A DNA stretch of 64,000 nt from assembly GCF_003149375.1 (NCBI RefSeq), contig NZ_QFWH01000007.1, forward strand, positions 120,211-184,210, written 5' to 3'. The translations under genes were made by a program, and so were the position numbers. Origin of the DNA: Vampirovibrio chlorellavorus. Its GTDB lineage: Bacteria > Cyanobacteriota > Vampirovibrionia > Vampirovibrionales > Vampirovibrionaceae. The notes under the pieces were generated by a model, which saw only the letters and a list, made by a program, of their open reading frames with translations, was not told where the DNA came from and did not search any database. Shown piece by piece: positions 1 through 8,157 of the stretch; the first letter of the stretch is position 1; each line of letters starts with the position of its first letter.

Positions 1-1104
1 CCGCAAGGTCTGGCCAATGGCCGCATTGAGGCATCGCATTTCCGTCTGACCCGTCCAGTAAAAATCAGGCAGTGGCTGATTGGCCTGCAGGGCGTTGAGT
101 TCCCGGTAGTCGGGCATGTGAAGCCAGTAGATGCCTCGCACGTATTCCCGCCAGCCCAGCACTTGCCGAATAAAACCTTCCACCGCTTCCAGCGAGGCCT
201 TTCCCTGATGGTAGGCCGATTCGGCGGCGGCAATCACCCGGCGCGGATCGAGCAGCTTCAGGTTCATGGCCGCCGATAAACGGGAGTGATACAGATAGGG
301 CTGATCCTGCTTGGGGCCATACCACATGGCGTCCTGATACTGTCCAAACTGGGGCAGGCGATATTCGATAAAATCCTGCAAGGCCTGCTCAGCCTGCTCA
401 GGGGTAACCGGCCAGTCGAAGGTCTGCACACTCCCCGGATGCTCGGGGAAGCGCCTTTCCACCAGTGCGATCACGGCTTGCGTAATGTCATCCGGTTGAA
501 AGGGAATCGGCTCCGGCACGGCACCGGGCCCGGATTTCTCGAAACTGCCCCGGTTCTCCTGATCGTAATTCCAGCGCCCGCCCTCCGGTTCCGCGCCGTG
601 CATCAACACATTATATTTTTGGCGCATCCAGCGATAGAAAAACTCCATGCGCAACTGCTTTTTGCCCTTGGCGTGCTGGGCAAATTCCGCTTTGGAACAG
701 AAAAAATGACTGTCCTCCAACACCTCAAAGGGAAGTTGAGCGGCCTGTACAACCCCCTGTAGAGCCTGCGCCACGTCCCACTCGCCCGCTTCGGTCATGC
801 AAACCGATTGAGGGTTTAAGCGGGTTAAATCGTGCTGAAGTTGAGCGGCCAGACTCCCCTGATTCTCCGCATCATCCAGTGAGACGTAATGCACCCGATA
901 GCCCTTGCTGTCCAGCAATTGCCTGAAATGGCGCATGACGCTCAGAAATAGCACGATGCGAGCCTTGTGCGTCCACACTTTGGTGGATTCCTCAGCCACT
1001 TCCGCCATCCACACGCAATCCTGATTCGGGTCAAAGTCTCTCAGGGCCGGATTGTCCAGGGTCAACTGATCACCCAGTATGATCACCAACCGACGGATGT
1101 TCAT
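1..1104 (-). CDS. Photolyase-related protein (FeS-BCP / DPRP type), cut by window edge
   Basis: The reading frame is open from the ATG at 1104 to base 1, giving 368 residues; the C-terminus lies outside the window. The start reads MNIRRLVIILGDQL, typical of the deoxyribodipyrimidine photolyase-related family, whose N-terminus is an alpha/beta domain. Later segments such as GKKQLRMEFFYRWMR and QYQDAMW also fit. The family contains FAD, an antenna chromophore and usually a C-terminal 4Fe-4S cluster, and includes (6-4) photolyases and the photoreceptor CryB; this sequence cannot decide between repair and sensing. It is the last visible gene of a leftward operon that includes an FAD amine-oxidase-like protein, a common partnership for photolyases. 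Confidence 0.85.
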   Translation of the reverse strand, partial: MNIRRLVIILGDQLTLDNPALRDFDPNQDCVWMAEVAEESTKVWTHKARIVLFLSVMRHFRQLLDSKGYRVHYVSLDDAENQGSLAAQLQHDLTRLNPQSVCMTEAGEWDVAQALQGVVQAAQLPFEVLEDSHFFCSKAEFAQHAKGKKQLRMEFFYRWMRQKYNVLMHGAEPEGGRWNYDQENRGSFEKSGPGAVPEPIPFQPDDITQAVIALVERRFPEHPGSVQTFDWPVTPEQAEQALQDFIEYRLPQFGQYQDAMWYGPKQDQPYLYHSRLSAAMNLKLLDPRRVIAAAESAYHQGKASLEAVEGFIRQVLGWREYVRGIYWLHMPDYRELNALQANQPLPDFYWTGQTEMRCLNAAIGQTLR

Positions 1105-1136
1105 CAGACCAGATCCTTTCCAAATTCACAAAAAAT

Positions 1137-1568
1137 TTACCGATTAAATAGGTAGTGCGTGACTAACAGCGATTTTGCGGTCCAGCAAACGGTGCGGGGC
1201 CAATTGGACCGTACCAGCCAACAGTAGGCCTGCTCGGAAAAGCCTTTTTCCAATGTGCGATGCAGGGGCATTTGCACAAAAAAGGTCAAGCCGTAAATGA
1301 CCCCTTGTAAGCCCAGAACAGCTATCAAAACCGGGCTTTTCAGGATGTCGCCGGTATAGCCCGCAAACAGGATAGCCCCGCTCAGGGCTTCCAGTCCCAG
1401 CGGCAGCAACAAGACCTGAAAGGTACGCCGGGTATGGGTTTGTTCGTAATGGGCAAAGCCCTCCCGACCCACCCGGTCAAACAGGGGGTAATGCACCCAC
1501 TGCACGAACCAGATGATACCGGTCATCATCCAGGAGGTTGCCAAGGCCAGTATCAACCACGCTTGCAT
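1137..1568 (-). CDS. Small integral membrane protein, about four TM segments
   Basis: This 143-residue protein has hydrophobic segments near residues 2-25, 50-70, 80-100 and possibly the C-terminus, with a conserved-looking WVHYPLF motif after the first one. I recognise no enzymatic motif. It overlaps the stop of the upstream flavoprotein by one base and lies 32 bases before the photolyase-related gene, so it belongs to the same operon. Function unknown; a role linked to the photolyase/flavoprotein pair is inferred from position only. Confidence 0.75.
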   Translation of the reverse strand: MQAWLILALATSWMMTGIIWFVQWVHYPLFDRVGREGFAHYEQTHTRRTFQVLLLPLGLEALSGAILFAGYTGDILKSPVLIAVLGLQGVIYGLTFFVQMPLHRTLEKGFSEQAYCWLVRSNWPRTVCWTAKSLLVTHYLFNR

Positions 1569-2593
1569 CAGAGGGTTCCACTTCCAACGGCGGGTTGATT
1601 ATTTAAGTGCTTCAGTAACTGTTCGGCGGCCACCAAGCCAGATAACACAGCCCCTTCCACCCGAGGCCCGGCAAAAGCGTCGCCTGCTAAAATCAGCGGC
1701 GGGGTTTGCTGAAACCATTGGTAATACTGGGTTCCGGCATTTTTGACCAAAGCGTAGCGCCAGCGCTTGACTTGCCAGTCCAGAATTTGGGCCTCCCCCA
1801 GATACGGTTGCACGGCCTGACGCATGCACTCATAACAGGCCTCATCACTTTGATCAAACCATTCTGTGCTACTGCGGGGGGACATTTGAATGGTTAAGCC
1901 AAACCCGTTGGGGGAAATGCCCTTTTGATGATTCTCCGCCACCCAGCCAATGAGAGATCCCTTCTCCGGTTGCCAGTAACCGGCCTTGTCCGGCAGGTCC
2001 ACCGGGCCATCCAGGCACATCAGCAGGGCCACGCAGGGATCATATGTCACCGCTTTTAAGGCGTCCCATTGCTCGGTGGGAAGATCCAACGCACTGGCCG
2101 TTAAAATGTCCACGGCTTGGGGCGTGGGCGCAGTCATAATAATAGCACTGGCCTGAAGGCACCCGCCCGATTCCAGAAAAACCTGCCAGCCCGGTTCGGC
2201 CATGGCGAGACGGGTCACTTTGGCCGCTTTACGCACCGTGATCCCCTGGGCCAGATGCTTGGCAATGCGGGTCATCCCCTCTGCGCCGATAAAAGTGGGG
2301 TAGCTGTGCCCGTTTTCCGTGGACTTATCAAACCAGACCCGGGCCACCCCCTGGGCAATCCAGTCCTCAACTAGCTGTTGAAAGCGGGCATCTTTGGCCG
2401 TGAAGTATTGGGCCCCATGATCAAAGACGGTGGTAAACCCTGCCGATTGCAGACGTCGGGTGGCCAGCCGACCGCCCAGCGCCCGGCTTTTTTCCAGCAC
2501 CAGCACGTCCTGACCGGCTGCCTGTAGTTTGGACGCCGCTATTAAACCGGCCATTCCGGCACCGATGATGACAATGAGGTGGTTGTTGCTCAT
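1568..2593 (-). CDS. FAD-dependent amine oxidase / renalase-like protein
   Basis: The 341-residue protein begins with a Rossmann FAD-binding motif (IGAGMAGLIAASKL, residues 10-23), an acidic residue in LVLEKS and the GGRLATRR motif, then FDHGAQYF, all typical of the renalase/NAD(P)-binding flavoprotein group. A C-terminal LILAGDAFAGPRVEGAVLSG is the second FAD-contacting segment. Such proteins oxidise dihydronicotinamide isomers or amines; the substrate here is unknown. It overlaps the upstream thioredoxin-fold gene by 4 bases (ATGA) and the next gene by one base, indicating coupled translation. Confidence 0.85.
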   Translation of the reverse strand: MSNNHLIVIIGAGMAGLIAASKLQAAGQDVLVLEKSRALGGRLATRRLQSAGFTTVFDHGAQYFTAKDARFQQLVEDWIAQGVARVWFDKSTENGHSYPTFIGAEGMTRIAKHLAQGITVRKAAKVTRLAMAEPGWQVFLESGGCLQASAIIMTAPTPQAVDILTASALDLPTEQWDALKAVTYDPCVALLMCLDGPVDLPDKAGYWQPEKGSLIGWVAENHQKGISPNGFGLTIQMSPRSSTEWFDQSDEACYECMRQAVQPYLGEAQILDWQVKRWRYALVKNAGTQYYQWFQQTPPLILAGDAFAGPRVEGAVLSGLVAAEQLLKHLNNQPAVGSGTL

Positions 2594-3570
2594 GCGGCAC
2601 CTGCTTTTCCGTCTGCTTTATATTGTGTAGTCTTGCTCAGAAAACGCTCCCAATCGATGGGATCAGCGGCGCTGGTTTGTGGTTGGGACACAATCACCTG
2701 ACCGGCTTGAATCAAAAAGGCGCCGCCCAACTGAAAACCATCGCCATCCAGGGGGCCAATGCCATGCCCGCCTTGGGTCCAGGCCTGAAAGCCCCGTACC
2801 CACACCGACCCGCCAAAAACCTGCTGAAAATTGGCACGACTCAGCCCAAAGGCCTTGTAAAACCGGCGATCCGGATCAGTAATGGGGAAGATCTCCTGCA
2901 GGCCGTAACGCTGCCAAAGCGTTTCCATGGCCTCCGGCGCCGACATCATGACCACCGCAGCCCGCAGTCCAGCCGTCTTCAGGGCGTCCTGCTGCCGGGC
3001 CAGTTGAGTCAGGGTTTCCATGCAAAAGGTACAACCGGAATGCCGCAAGAAAATCAGCAGGAGCGGATCATCCTGGGACAGGGTGCGCAAGGATGCGTCC
3101 AAGGCCGGAATCGGCTCATCTAGCGCCGCAGGCAATGAGGCAAACGCATTGGGGGTCCGATCCGCTCGCCACAGGGTGTAAACCGATTTCAGGATCAGGA
3201 AAAAGGGCACCCACCAGATGAGATCGTTGGTAACGATGTTCAAGCCAAAAAGCAGGGGAAAGCGTTGCTGCACGAGGGCCAGGGCAAAGCCCATGGGACC
3301 GAAAATTTTACCCAACAGCCCCACCAGCACAATGGGCCAATGACGGCGGGGATCCGTGGCCGCAATCAGGTAACCCAGCCCGTACACGCCCACGATCATG
3401 CCGATGCACTGCCACAGCTCAGGGTAGTTGGGCAACACCGCCCCACTGAGCTGGAATACGGCATTGGGAAATAGCACCATGAACCCACCCCAGAGGATGT
3501 TATAAATCCCGGCCACAGCCAGAACGGCAAAACTCCACTGGGGCATTTGGGCGGAAAGCTGCCGAGCCAT
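2590..3570 (-). CDS. Membrane-anchored peroxiredoxin/thioredoxin-fold protein (SelL-related)
   Basis: The chosen start (MARQLSAQ, 326 aa) overlaps the upstream stop as TGATG; a longer frame to 3666 runs inside the neighbouring gene and has no support. Residues about 10-125 form about four membrane helices. A linker leads to an AhpC/TSA-like domain with a redox motif CTFC near residue 177 (context FLRHSGCTFC), then VMMSAPEA and ITDPDRRFYKAFG, as in the peroxiredoxin-like SelL-related family. It probably does membrane-linked thiol chemistry; the partner is unknown. Confidence 0.75.
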   Translation of the reverse strand: MARQLSAQMPQWSFAVLAVAGIYNILWGGFMVLFPNAVFQLSGAVLPNYPELWQCIGMIVGVYGLGYLIAATDPRRHWPIVLVGLLGKIFGPMGFALALVQQRFPLLFGLNIVTNDLIWWVPFFLILKSVYTLWRADRTPNAFASLPAALDEPIPALDASLRTLSQDDPLLLIFLRHSGCTFCMETLTQLARQQDALKTAGLRAAVVMMSAPEAMETLWQRYGLQEIFPITDPDRRFYKAFGLSRANFQQVFGGSVWVRGFQAWTQGGHGIGPLDGDGFQLGGAFLIQAGQVIVSQPQTSAADPIDWERFLSKTTQYKADGKAGAA

Positions 3571-4043
3571 CAGCGTTTTACCCCGGAAAACGCTTTCACC
3601 ACCTGTGCGTGTCGGTAATCGAACATGCGCTGTAATTTTTGCCGAACCATCCACCCGGCCACCCAATGAGACAGGGGGGCCAGCGGCAAGGCGTAGTCAA
3701 TGTCATCTTCCAGCAGGCAATGGGCCTCATCAATGGGAATGACCCGATGGGTATGCGTCCAGCGGGCGAAGGGACCGCTGATTTGGGTGTCCTGAAACTG
3801 GCGACCGGCTTGATAATTATGATGCTCGGAAACCCAGTCCACCGTGATAGGGCCCAGCATATTGATTCTCAGGGTGACCCGACTGCCCGACTGGGAAATC
3901 GGCCCGGTTTGATTGACCACTCGAACATTTTCCCACGGGGGAATGAGGGAGGGCAGGGCTTCGGGCAATTCGTGCCAGGCAAACACCACTTCAGCCGGTG
4001 CTTCGATCCGGGTTTGCTTGATAAATCGTGTCATTCTTTTCAC
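3570..4043 (-). CDS. SRPBCC / polyketide-cyclase-like ligand-binding protein
   Basis: This 157-residue single-domain protein has the START/SRPBCC layout: an initial beta strand and EAPAEVVFAWH helix, central antiparallel strands, and the long C-terminal helix (WMVRQKLQRMFDYRHAQVV). These proteins bind hydrophobic ligands. It overlaps the SDR stop by 4 bases and the next start by one base, so it sits inside the photolyase operon. Ligand unknown. Confidence 0.8.
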   Translation of the reverse strand: MKRMTRFIKQTRIEAPAEVVFAWHELPEALPSLIPPWENVRVVNQTGPISQSGSRVTLRINMLGPITVDWVSEHHNYQAGRQFQDTQISGPFARWTHTHRVIPIDEAHCLLEDDIDYALPLAPLSHWVAGWMVRQKLQRMFDYRHAQVVKAFSGVKR

Positions 4044-4777
4044 CTCGGGGCGATTGTCGCTAAACCACCATCCACGCCAATAATCTGCCCGGTGACCCAG
4101 TCCTGCTCGGGACTCAGGAGCCAGGCCAGAGCGGAAGCCACTTGCTCAGGGGTGCCCAGCCGATTCAGGGCGTGTTTCTTCACCGATTCCTGTCGGGCCA
4201 GGTCACTATTCAAGAGTTTTTCGGTTAAGGGAGAGTCCACCAGCCCGGGGGCCACCACGTTCACCCGAATATTTTTGGGGGCATAGGTGGCCGCAGCGGA
4301 TAACGCCAGCCCATGAAGCCCGGCCTTGGCCGCCGCAATGGCTTCGTGATTGGCAATGCCCAACCGGGCCGCCGCAGAGGAGACGAAGGTCACGCTGCCC
4401 CCGCCGGATTTCTCCATCAGCCGAACTGAGGCCCGCAGCCAATAGAAGGCGCTGCTTAAGTTAATATTCAGCGTTTGCAGCCATTCATCGGGCTTGGTCA
4501 GATGGGCAGGCTTCAGGATGAGGGAGCCCACACAATGGGCCAGCCCATCCAATCGTCCCGACTGGCTTTGCACCGTTTGCAGGGCTTGATCGACAGCCCC
4601 GGCATCAGTAGAATCCAAAAGCAAGGGGGTGGCATTCAGTGCTTGGGCCAGAGGCAGCAACTTGGCCTCATCTCGGGCGGACAAATACAAGGTAGCCCCG
4701 GATTGATGCAGTCGTCTTGCCAGGGCTTGACCGACTCCGCCGGTGGCTCCGGTAACGAGATAGACCCGATCGTTCAT
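4040..4777 (-). CDS. Short-chain dehydrogenase/reductase, atypical active site
   Basis: The glycine-rich motif TGATGGVG near residue 10, a central NLSSAFYWLRASV segment and the C-terminal VTGQIIGVDGG identify an SDR. The start is taken at ATG 4777, seven bases after GGAG; an in-frame TTG two codons upstream is too close to that Shine-Dalgarno. In the active-site region the usual Tyr-x-x-x-Lys reads Ile-Ala-Ala-Ala-Lys, so the catalytic tyrosine appears to be absent while lysine is kept. It is the first gene of the leftward operon. Catalytic activity is therefore uncertain. Confidence 0.85.
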   Translation of the reverse strand: MNDRVYLVTGATGGVGQALARRLHQSGATLYLSARDEAKLLPLAQALNATPLLLDSTDAGAVDQALQTVQSQSGRLDGLAHCVGSLILKPAHLTKPDEWLQTLNINLSSAFYWLRASVRLMEKSGGGSVTFVSSAAARLGIANHEAIAAAKAGLHGLALSAAATYAPKNIRVNVVAPGLVDSPLTEKLLNSDLARQESVKKHALNRLGTPEQVASALAWLLSPEQDWVTGQIIGVDGGLATIAPR

Positions 4778-4799
4778 GCGCAAGCTCCAGAAAAGGTAA

Positions 4800-4813
4800 T
4801 CGTAAATTTACGA
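4800..4813. promoter_or_regulatory. Candidate operator, 14-bp perfect palindrome
   Basis: TCGTAAATTTACGA is a perfect palindrome 22 bases upstream of the first gene of the photolyase operon, a usual place for a repressor or activator site. No regulator gene is visible in the window. Inference only. Confidence 0.4.
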
Positions 4814-5129
4814 ATCAATGATACGGAGAGGCTGATTTGGGTGAATGGATTTTGAAAAAACGATAAAGATGGATCCGGTAAAAGGTTGCAACACTGCTTC
4901 AGACTGCGTTTCAAACTGCATTTGAGATTGATGTGATAATAGGAGTAGGGAATCTGTGCCCATGCTTCACAGTTTAGCACGGCTTTGGTGCGGTTTGTGT
5001 GAGTTCTATCAGTCAGGCCTGCTGCAGGCGGGCTATCAAGGCCGGACGCTTAAGGCATCCTGAAAAGACCGCACGAGAGGGGCACCACCCCGGCCGTTCG
5101 AAGCGGAGGGGTTCAAACGCACCAGTTTG
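4814..5129. other. Intergenic region between photolyase operon and tRNA promoter
   Basis: No convincing gene. Short reading frames on both strands lack ribosome binding sites. It should contain the promoter of the leftward operon; I cannot assign its -35/-10 boxes with confidence. Confidence 0.5.
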
Positions 5130-5158
5130 TTGACATCTTTTTTTGTGGCTGCTAATCT
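5130..5158 (+). promoter_or_regulatory. sigma70-type promoter of tRNA-Ile
   Basis: TTGACA at 5130-5135 and TAATCT at 5153-5158 are separated by exactly 17 bases, about 40 bases before the tRNA 5' end. Confidence 0.75.
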
Positions 5159-5199
5159 ACATACATTCAAAGCACAACACACCAGCCAGTGCTTTGTAT

Positions 5200-5276
5200 G
5201 GGCCATTAGCTCAGTTGGCTAGAGCGCACCCCTGATAAGGGTGAGGTCCGGTGTTCAAGTCACCGATGGCCCACCA
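5200..5276 (+). tRNA. tRNA-Ile (GAT anticodon)
   Basis: The 77-nt cloverleaf has acceptor stem GGGCCAT (5200-5206) pairing with ATGGCCC (5266-5272), anticodon stem CACCC/GGGTG with loop CTGATAA, and anticodon GAT at 5234-5236. The T arm holds GTTCAAG and CCA is encoded. The gene is intact although the element is inserted in it: the 3' part now belongs to the attL copy of the 48-bp repeat. Confidence 0.97.
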
Positions 5277-5278
5277 TT
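5231..5278 (+). repeat. attL: left copy of the 48-bp attachment repeat
   Basis: Bases 5231-5278 are identical to 63678-63725. The identity block starts at the 3' end of the anticodon stem's 5' strand (CCTGATAAGG) and ends two bases after CCA. Sequence on either side differs, as expected for att cores made by site-specific integration. Confidence 0.93.
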
Positions 5279-5302
5279 CCCTATATCCAGTCATAGCAAG
5301 GA

Positions 5303-5335
5303 AATCGGCCTCTGGGCTGATTTTTTATTTTTAGA
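5303..5335 (+). terminator. Rho-independent terminator after tRNA-Ile
   Basis: AATCGGCC and GGGCTGATT form a short stem with a three-base loop, followed by a T-rich run (5320-5333). It lies 27 bases after the tRNA and, after integration, is supplied by the element. Confidence 0.7.
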
Positions 5336-5729
5336 TTTTGGGGCCTCACCCTTGGGAGATCTGCGGCCCTCTTTTTGTGCTGGCCTCATTTCTGGAAACC
5401 AGGGCGAAGAATTTTCCAGCTATGATTGGATTTCGCCTCTTAAAAGCTCACCCGACGGGGGGATGAGGCCCAAATGTCTGAAACCCTTGCCAGGTTAGCC
5501 GTTGAAGGATCGAGAGCACACACCCGGAAGGGTTGTGACGGGTCACTATCCCCGGAGGAATGTTGCCCAGGCACCCACTCTTCCAAAAATTTGCAAGACT
5601 GGTAAGGGTTTCAGCCGATAAGGGATTTGCTCACAATCCCCGGCGGGTTGATCCCTGTCTAACAATTGTTGCCAAAATGACTTGCCCCATAAGCTTTTTA
5701 GCCTAACAAACGGCCTGTAAGAAGGAGTT
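5336..5729. other. Left-end non-coding region of the element with an inverted repeat
   Basis: No supported gene. A 17-base segment at 5478-5494 is the inverse of 5598-5614 (CTGAAACCCTTGCCAGG against ACTGGTAAGGGTTTCAG, two mismatches), with 103 bases between. This could be a folded RNA or protein-binding arms for recombination. A leftward frame at 5546-5779 overlaps the transporter and has no ribosome binding site or recognisable content. Confidence 0.45.
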
Positions 5730-6608
5730 TTACCCTGAGTCACCAGCCTCGCGCAGGTCATTTCGCGCATCGCGGACAATCGACCAGGAAGATTGCAGGA
5801 ATAGACCTGCTACCACCGCAGCAACAACCAAATCGGGCCATGGCGTGTGGGTCCAGGCCACCAACCCCGCCGCTATGACCACAGCGAGGTTCCCGATGGC
5901 GTCATTTCGGGAAAACAGCCAAACCGCACGGACATTGGCATCACCGGCACGGTGAGGGATAAGCACCACTGCCGCCCCAACATTCACAATAAGGGCGATA
6001 CCGCCAAATATCCCCATCATTTCCGCATCCGGTTGATGCGTCACCAGAACACGATAGATCGTGGAAACGAGCACACCGATTCCGAGCGCCCCCAAAAACA
6101 AGCCCTGGATAAGGGCGGAACGTGCCCGCCACTTTAGACTCCATCCGATTGCAAGAAGGCCAATGAAGGTAATCAGGCCGTCCCCCAGGAAATCAAGCGC
6201 ATCGGCTTTAAGGGCTTGAGATCCAGCCATAAAGCCTGCAACCACTTCTATCACGCCATAGCCCACGTTCAGCAGGACAACCGTCCACAGTGCCCGTTTG
6301 TAGCCAGGCGCAATATGGGTCAGGTCTTTGGGCAGTTCATCATCGTCGCCAGGCTCGACAGGAATGCGATCCAGCCGGTCTAGTTGGTATCCAAGAGCCT
6401 GTACGATGCTTTCAACTTCCGGGAGCTTGGTATCCGGGTTCTCTAGGCTCAGGGTCATTACCTGAGTAGCGATTGAAACTTTCACGTTATCGACCCCAAC
6501 CCCGCGTACGGCCTTTTCTATCTTGGCTGCACATGAAGAGCAGTCCATTCCGGTAACACGGTAGCGAACCATTTCAGGTGTTTCGTTTGCTGGAGCAGAT
6601 ACGTTCAT
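5730..6608 (-). CDS. Heavy-metal cation transporter: HMA domain fused to CDF domain
   Basis: The start is placed at MNVSAPANE (292 aa), preceded by AGAGGAT; upstream in-frame codons look non-coding. Residues about 15-80 are a heavy-metal-associated domain with GMDCSSC (residues 20-26). Residues about 105-285 are a six-helix cation diffusion facilitator core with the metal-site helices KADALDFLGDGL and SRNDAIGN. It ends soon after the last helix, so the usual cytoplasmic CDF C-terminal domain is missing. It is predicted to export Zn, Cd, Co or similar ions. It is accessory cargo at the left end of the element. Confidence 0.85.
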   Translation of the reverse strand: MNVSAPANETPEMVRYRVTGMDCSSCAAKIEKAVRGVGVDNVKVSIATQVMTLSLENPDTKLPEVESIVQALGYQLDRLDRIPVEPGDDDELPKDLTHIAPGYKRALWTVVLLNVGYGVIEVVAGFMAGSQALKADALDFLGDGLITFIGLLAIGWSLKWRARSALIQGLFLGALGIGVLVSTIYRVLVTHQPDAEMMGIFGGIALIVNVGAAVVLIPHRAGDANVRAVWLFSRNDAIGNLAVVIAAGLVAWTHTPWPDLVVAAVVAGLFLQSSWSIVRDARNDLREAGDSG

Positions 6609-6752
6609 GGATCCTCTCTTTGGCAAGAGTATATTACAGTCCACAGACCCAACTTCGCAAGGAAATGTAAGGATGGAAGGCGCAGGGGGCTCCCGAAACC
6701 CGGACATCGCCATAACATGGTATGGATCCGCTAGAACATAAGGAGACAGCCT

Positions 6753-7046
6753 ATGATGAGCTCCGAAATGACATTCAAGGGTATGACCGTGGAGCAGGGA
6801 TTTCAGCATGTCTTGAGCCAGTTAGAACCAGCCGATATCGAATACGCCATCAGTACCCGGCATGAAGGCATTACGCCCTTCGGTACCCTCGGCGATATCT
6901 GCGACCACAATATGCTCTACCCTTTTGCCGAAGATGGCGCCTTCGATGAGGAAGGTCGAATCTTGGAAGAGTGGACGGACTTCGCTAACGCCGTAGCGGA
7001 ACGCTTCTGCCGGCACATCTTCGAGCTGAGAGGAGAAGGCCATTGA
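6753..7046 (+). CDS. Hypothetical protein, 97 aa
   Basis: AAGGAG lies seven bases before the ATG, supporting the start. The protein is acidic and soluble, with no motif that I recognise. Its TGA overlaps the TTG start of the following DUF3768 gene, so the two form a rightward two-gene unit, opposite in direction to the phage late genes. Function unknown. Confidence 0.7.
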   Translation: MMSSEMTFKGMTVEQGFQHVLSQLEPADIEYAISTRHEGITPFGTLGDICDHNMLYPFAEDGAFDEEGRILEEWTDFANAVAERFCRHIFELRGEGH

Positions 7047-7378
7047 TCGATACCACGCAAGCAACACAAATAGCCCACCTCAATGATGCGTTTCGTAAAA
7101 CGCTCTTGGGCGGGCAAGTCATGCTCACGGCAGGGGTTCAGGCCCTATCCGAGCTTGAGCATTATGAAGTTTTCAGGAAAGTCCAAACCTTCGACGATTT
7201 TTCCGAAGATAATGATCCTTATGGGGAGCATGATTTCGGGGCTTTTGAGGTCGGAGGAAAACGGCTCTTTTGGAAGATCGACTACTACGACCCCACGCTG
7301 ACCTTTGGAAGCGAGGATCCGGCAGACCCAGCCAAGACCAAGCGGGTCATGACCCTCATGCTTGCTGAGGAATACTAA
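7043..7378 (+). CDS. DUF3768 family protein
   Basis: This 111-residue protein starts at a TTG overlapping the upstream stop, after GGAGAAGG. The pattern IAHLNDAFRKTL...VMLTAGV at the N-terminus and FWKIDYYDPTL near residue 76 match the DUF3768 family, which is common on plasmids and mobile elements of proteobacteria. No biochemical function is known. It forms a coupled pair with the 97-aa gene before it. Confidence 0.75.
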   Translation: MIDTTQATQIAHLNDAFRKTLLGGQVMLTAGVQALSELEHYEVFRKVQTFDDFSEDNDPYGEHDFGAFEVGGKRLFWKIDYYDPTLTFGSEDPADPAKTKRVMTLMLAEEY

Positions 7379-7386
7379 GATAGAGG

Positions 7387-7623
7387 TTAGACCCAACCCA
7401 ATTCGACTTCGATATAAACTTCTTTATCGGTCCAAGTGATTTCGCCATTCTTGTAGGCTGCTTCGGCATCCCCGATAGTCGGATATTTTTTCTTCATCTC
7501 GGCATGCTGTAACTTTGCTTGCCGGATGTTCTCCTCAACCCACTCTTGCGTAACTTCGGGATTCGTGGAAGAAATACGCATTTCAACACCATCACTTGCC
7601 GTTATCTTGATTTCGTCATCCAT
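7387..7623 (-). CDS. Hypothetical protein, 78 aa
   Basis: A small acidic protein that lies convergent to the DUF3768 gene eight bases away. It has charged helical content (WVEENIRQAKLQHAEMKKKY) and a WTDKEVYIEVEL strand at the end. I do not recognise it; it may be a small regulatory or inhibitor protein. No strong Shine-Dalgarno is visible, so confidence is moderate. Confidence 0.5.
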   Translation of the reverse strand: MDDEIKITASDGVEMRISSTNPEVTQEWVEENIRQAKLQHAEMKKKYPTIGDAEAAYKNGEITWTDKEVYIEVELGWV

Positions 7624-7743
7624 GACATATCACCGGATTACAGGGTATGGGATCTCCCGTTAATCTTATCAGGAAAGCCCGAGGATTTCCTGAGGTTGCT
7701 TTGATTAGACCGGGATTATGGCTGTGGTAGGATAAAACTCATC

Positions 7744-8157
7744 ATGAATTCTCCGCCGCACATACTGCTTCCCGAAGCCGATGAATGGCTGACCGTCTTC
7801 CTTCAGGAGCTGTCTGAATTTCCGGTCAATCGGAAGCTGGAAGCCATAATAGATGAGCATTGCCGAAGGGAAGGCAGCTCAAGAACGCAGTTTCTTTACG
7901 GCGTCTGCTACATGATTTCCCTTTCTTCCCTGACGCCTTATCAGGTGGCTCAAAAAACGGAAATCGACCTGAAGACTGTGAAACTGCTGGTCAATAATCT
8001 CAACAACATGCTCCGCAAACTGGACAAGTTGGGCGAGAGATACCTCCATACCCTGTATGATCGGCATCCCGAGCAGCATGAGGATGATGCCTCAAGCATC
8101 ATTCATGCCACCCGGTTTATGAATAAGGGTCTGGATATGGCAGCCAGCTACCCATAA
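7744..8157 (+). CDS. Hypothetical protein, 137 aa, helical with HTH-like segment
   Basis: Residues 58-90 (SLTPYQVAQKTEIDLKTVKLLVNNL) look like a helix-turn-helix, so this may be a DNA-binding regulator. It is the only candidate regulator in the left accessory region. It is convergent with the cytosine methyltransferase, with the two stop codons directly abutting (8157/8158). Not recognised at family level. Confidence 0.6.
   Translation: MNSPPHILLPEADEWLTVFLQELSEFPVNRKLEAIIDEHCRREGSSRTQFLYGVCYMISLSSLTPYQVAQKTEIDLKTVKLLVNNLNNMLRKLDKLGERYLHTLYDRHPEQHEDDASSIIHATRFMNKGLDMAASYP

Noticed and set aside
5546..5779. Leftward 77-aa reading frame beside attL
   Set aside because: It overlaps the transporter gene, has no ribosome binding site and no recognisable content.
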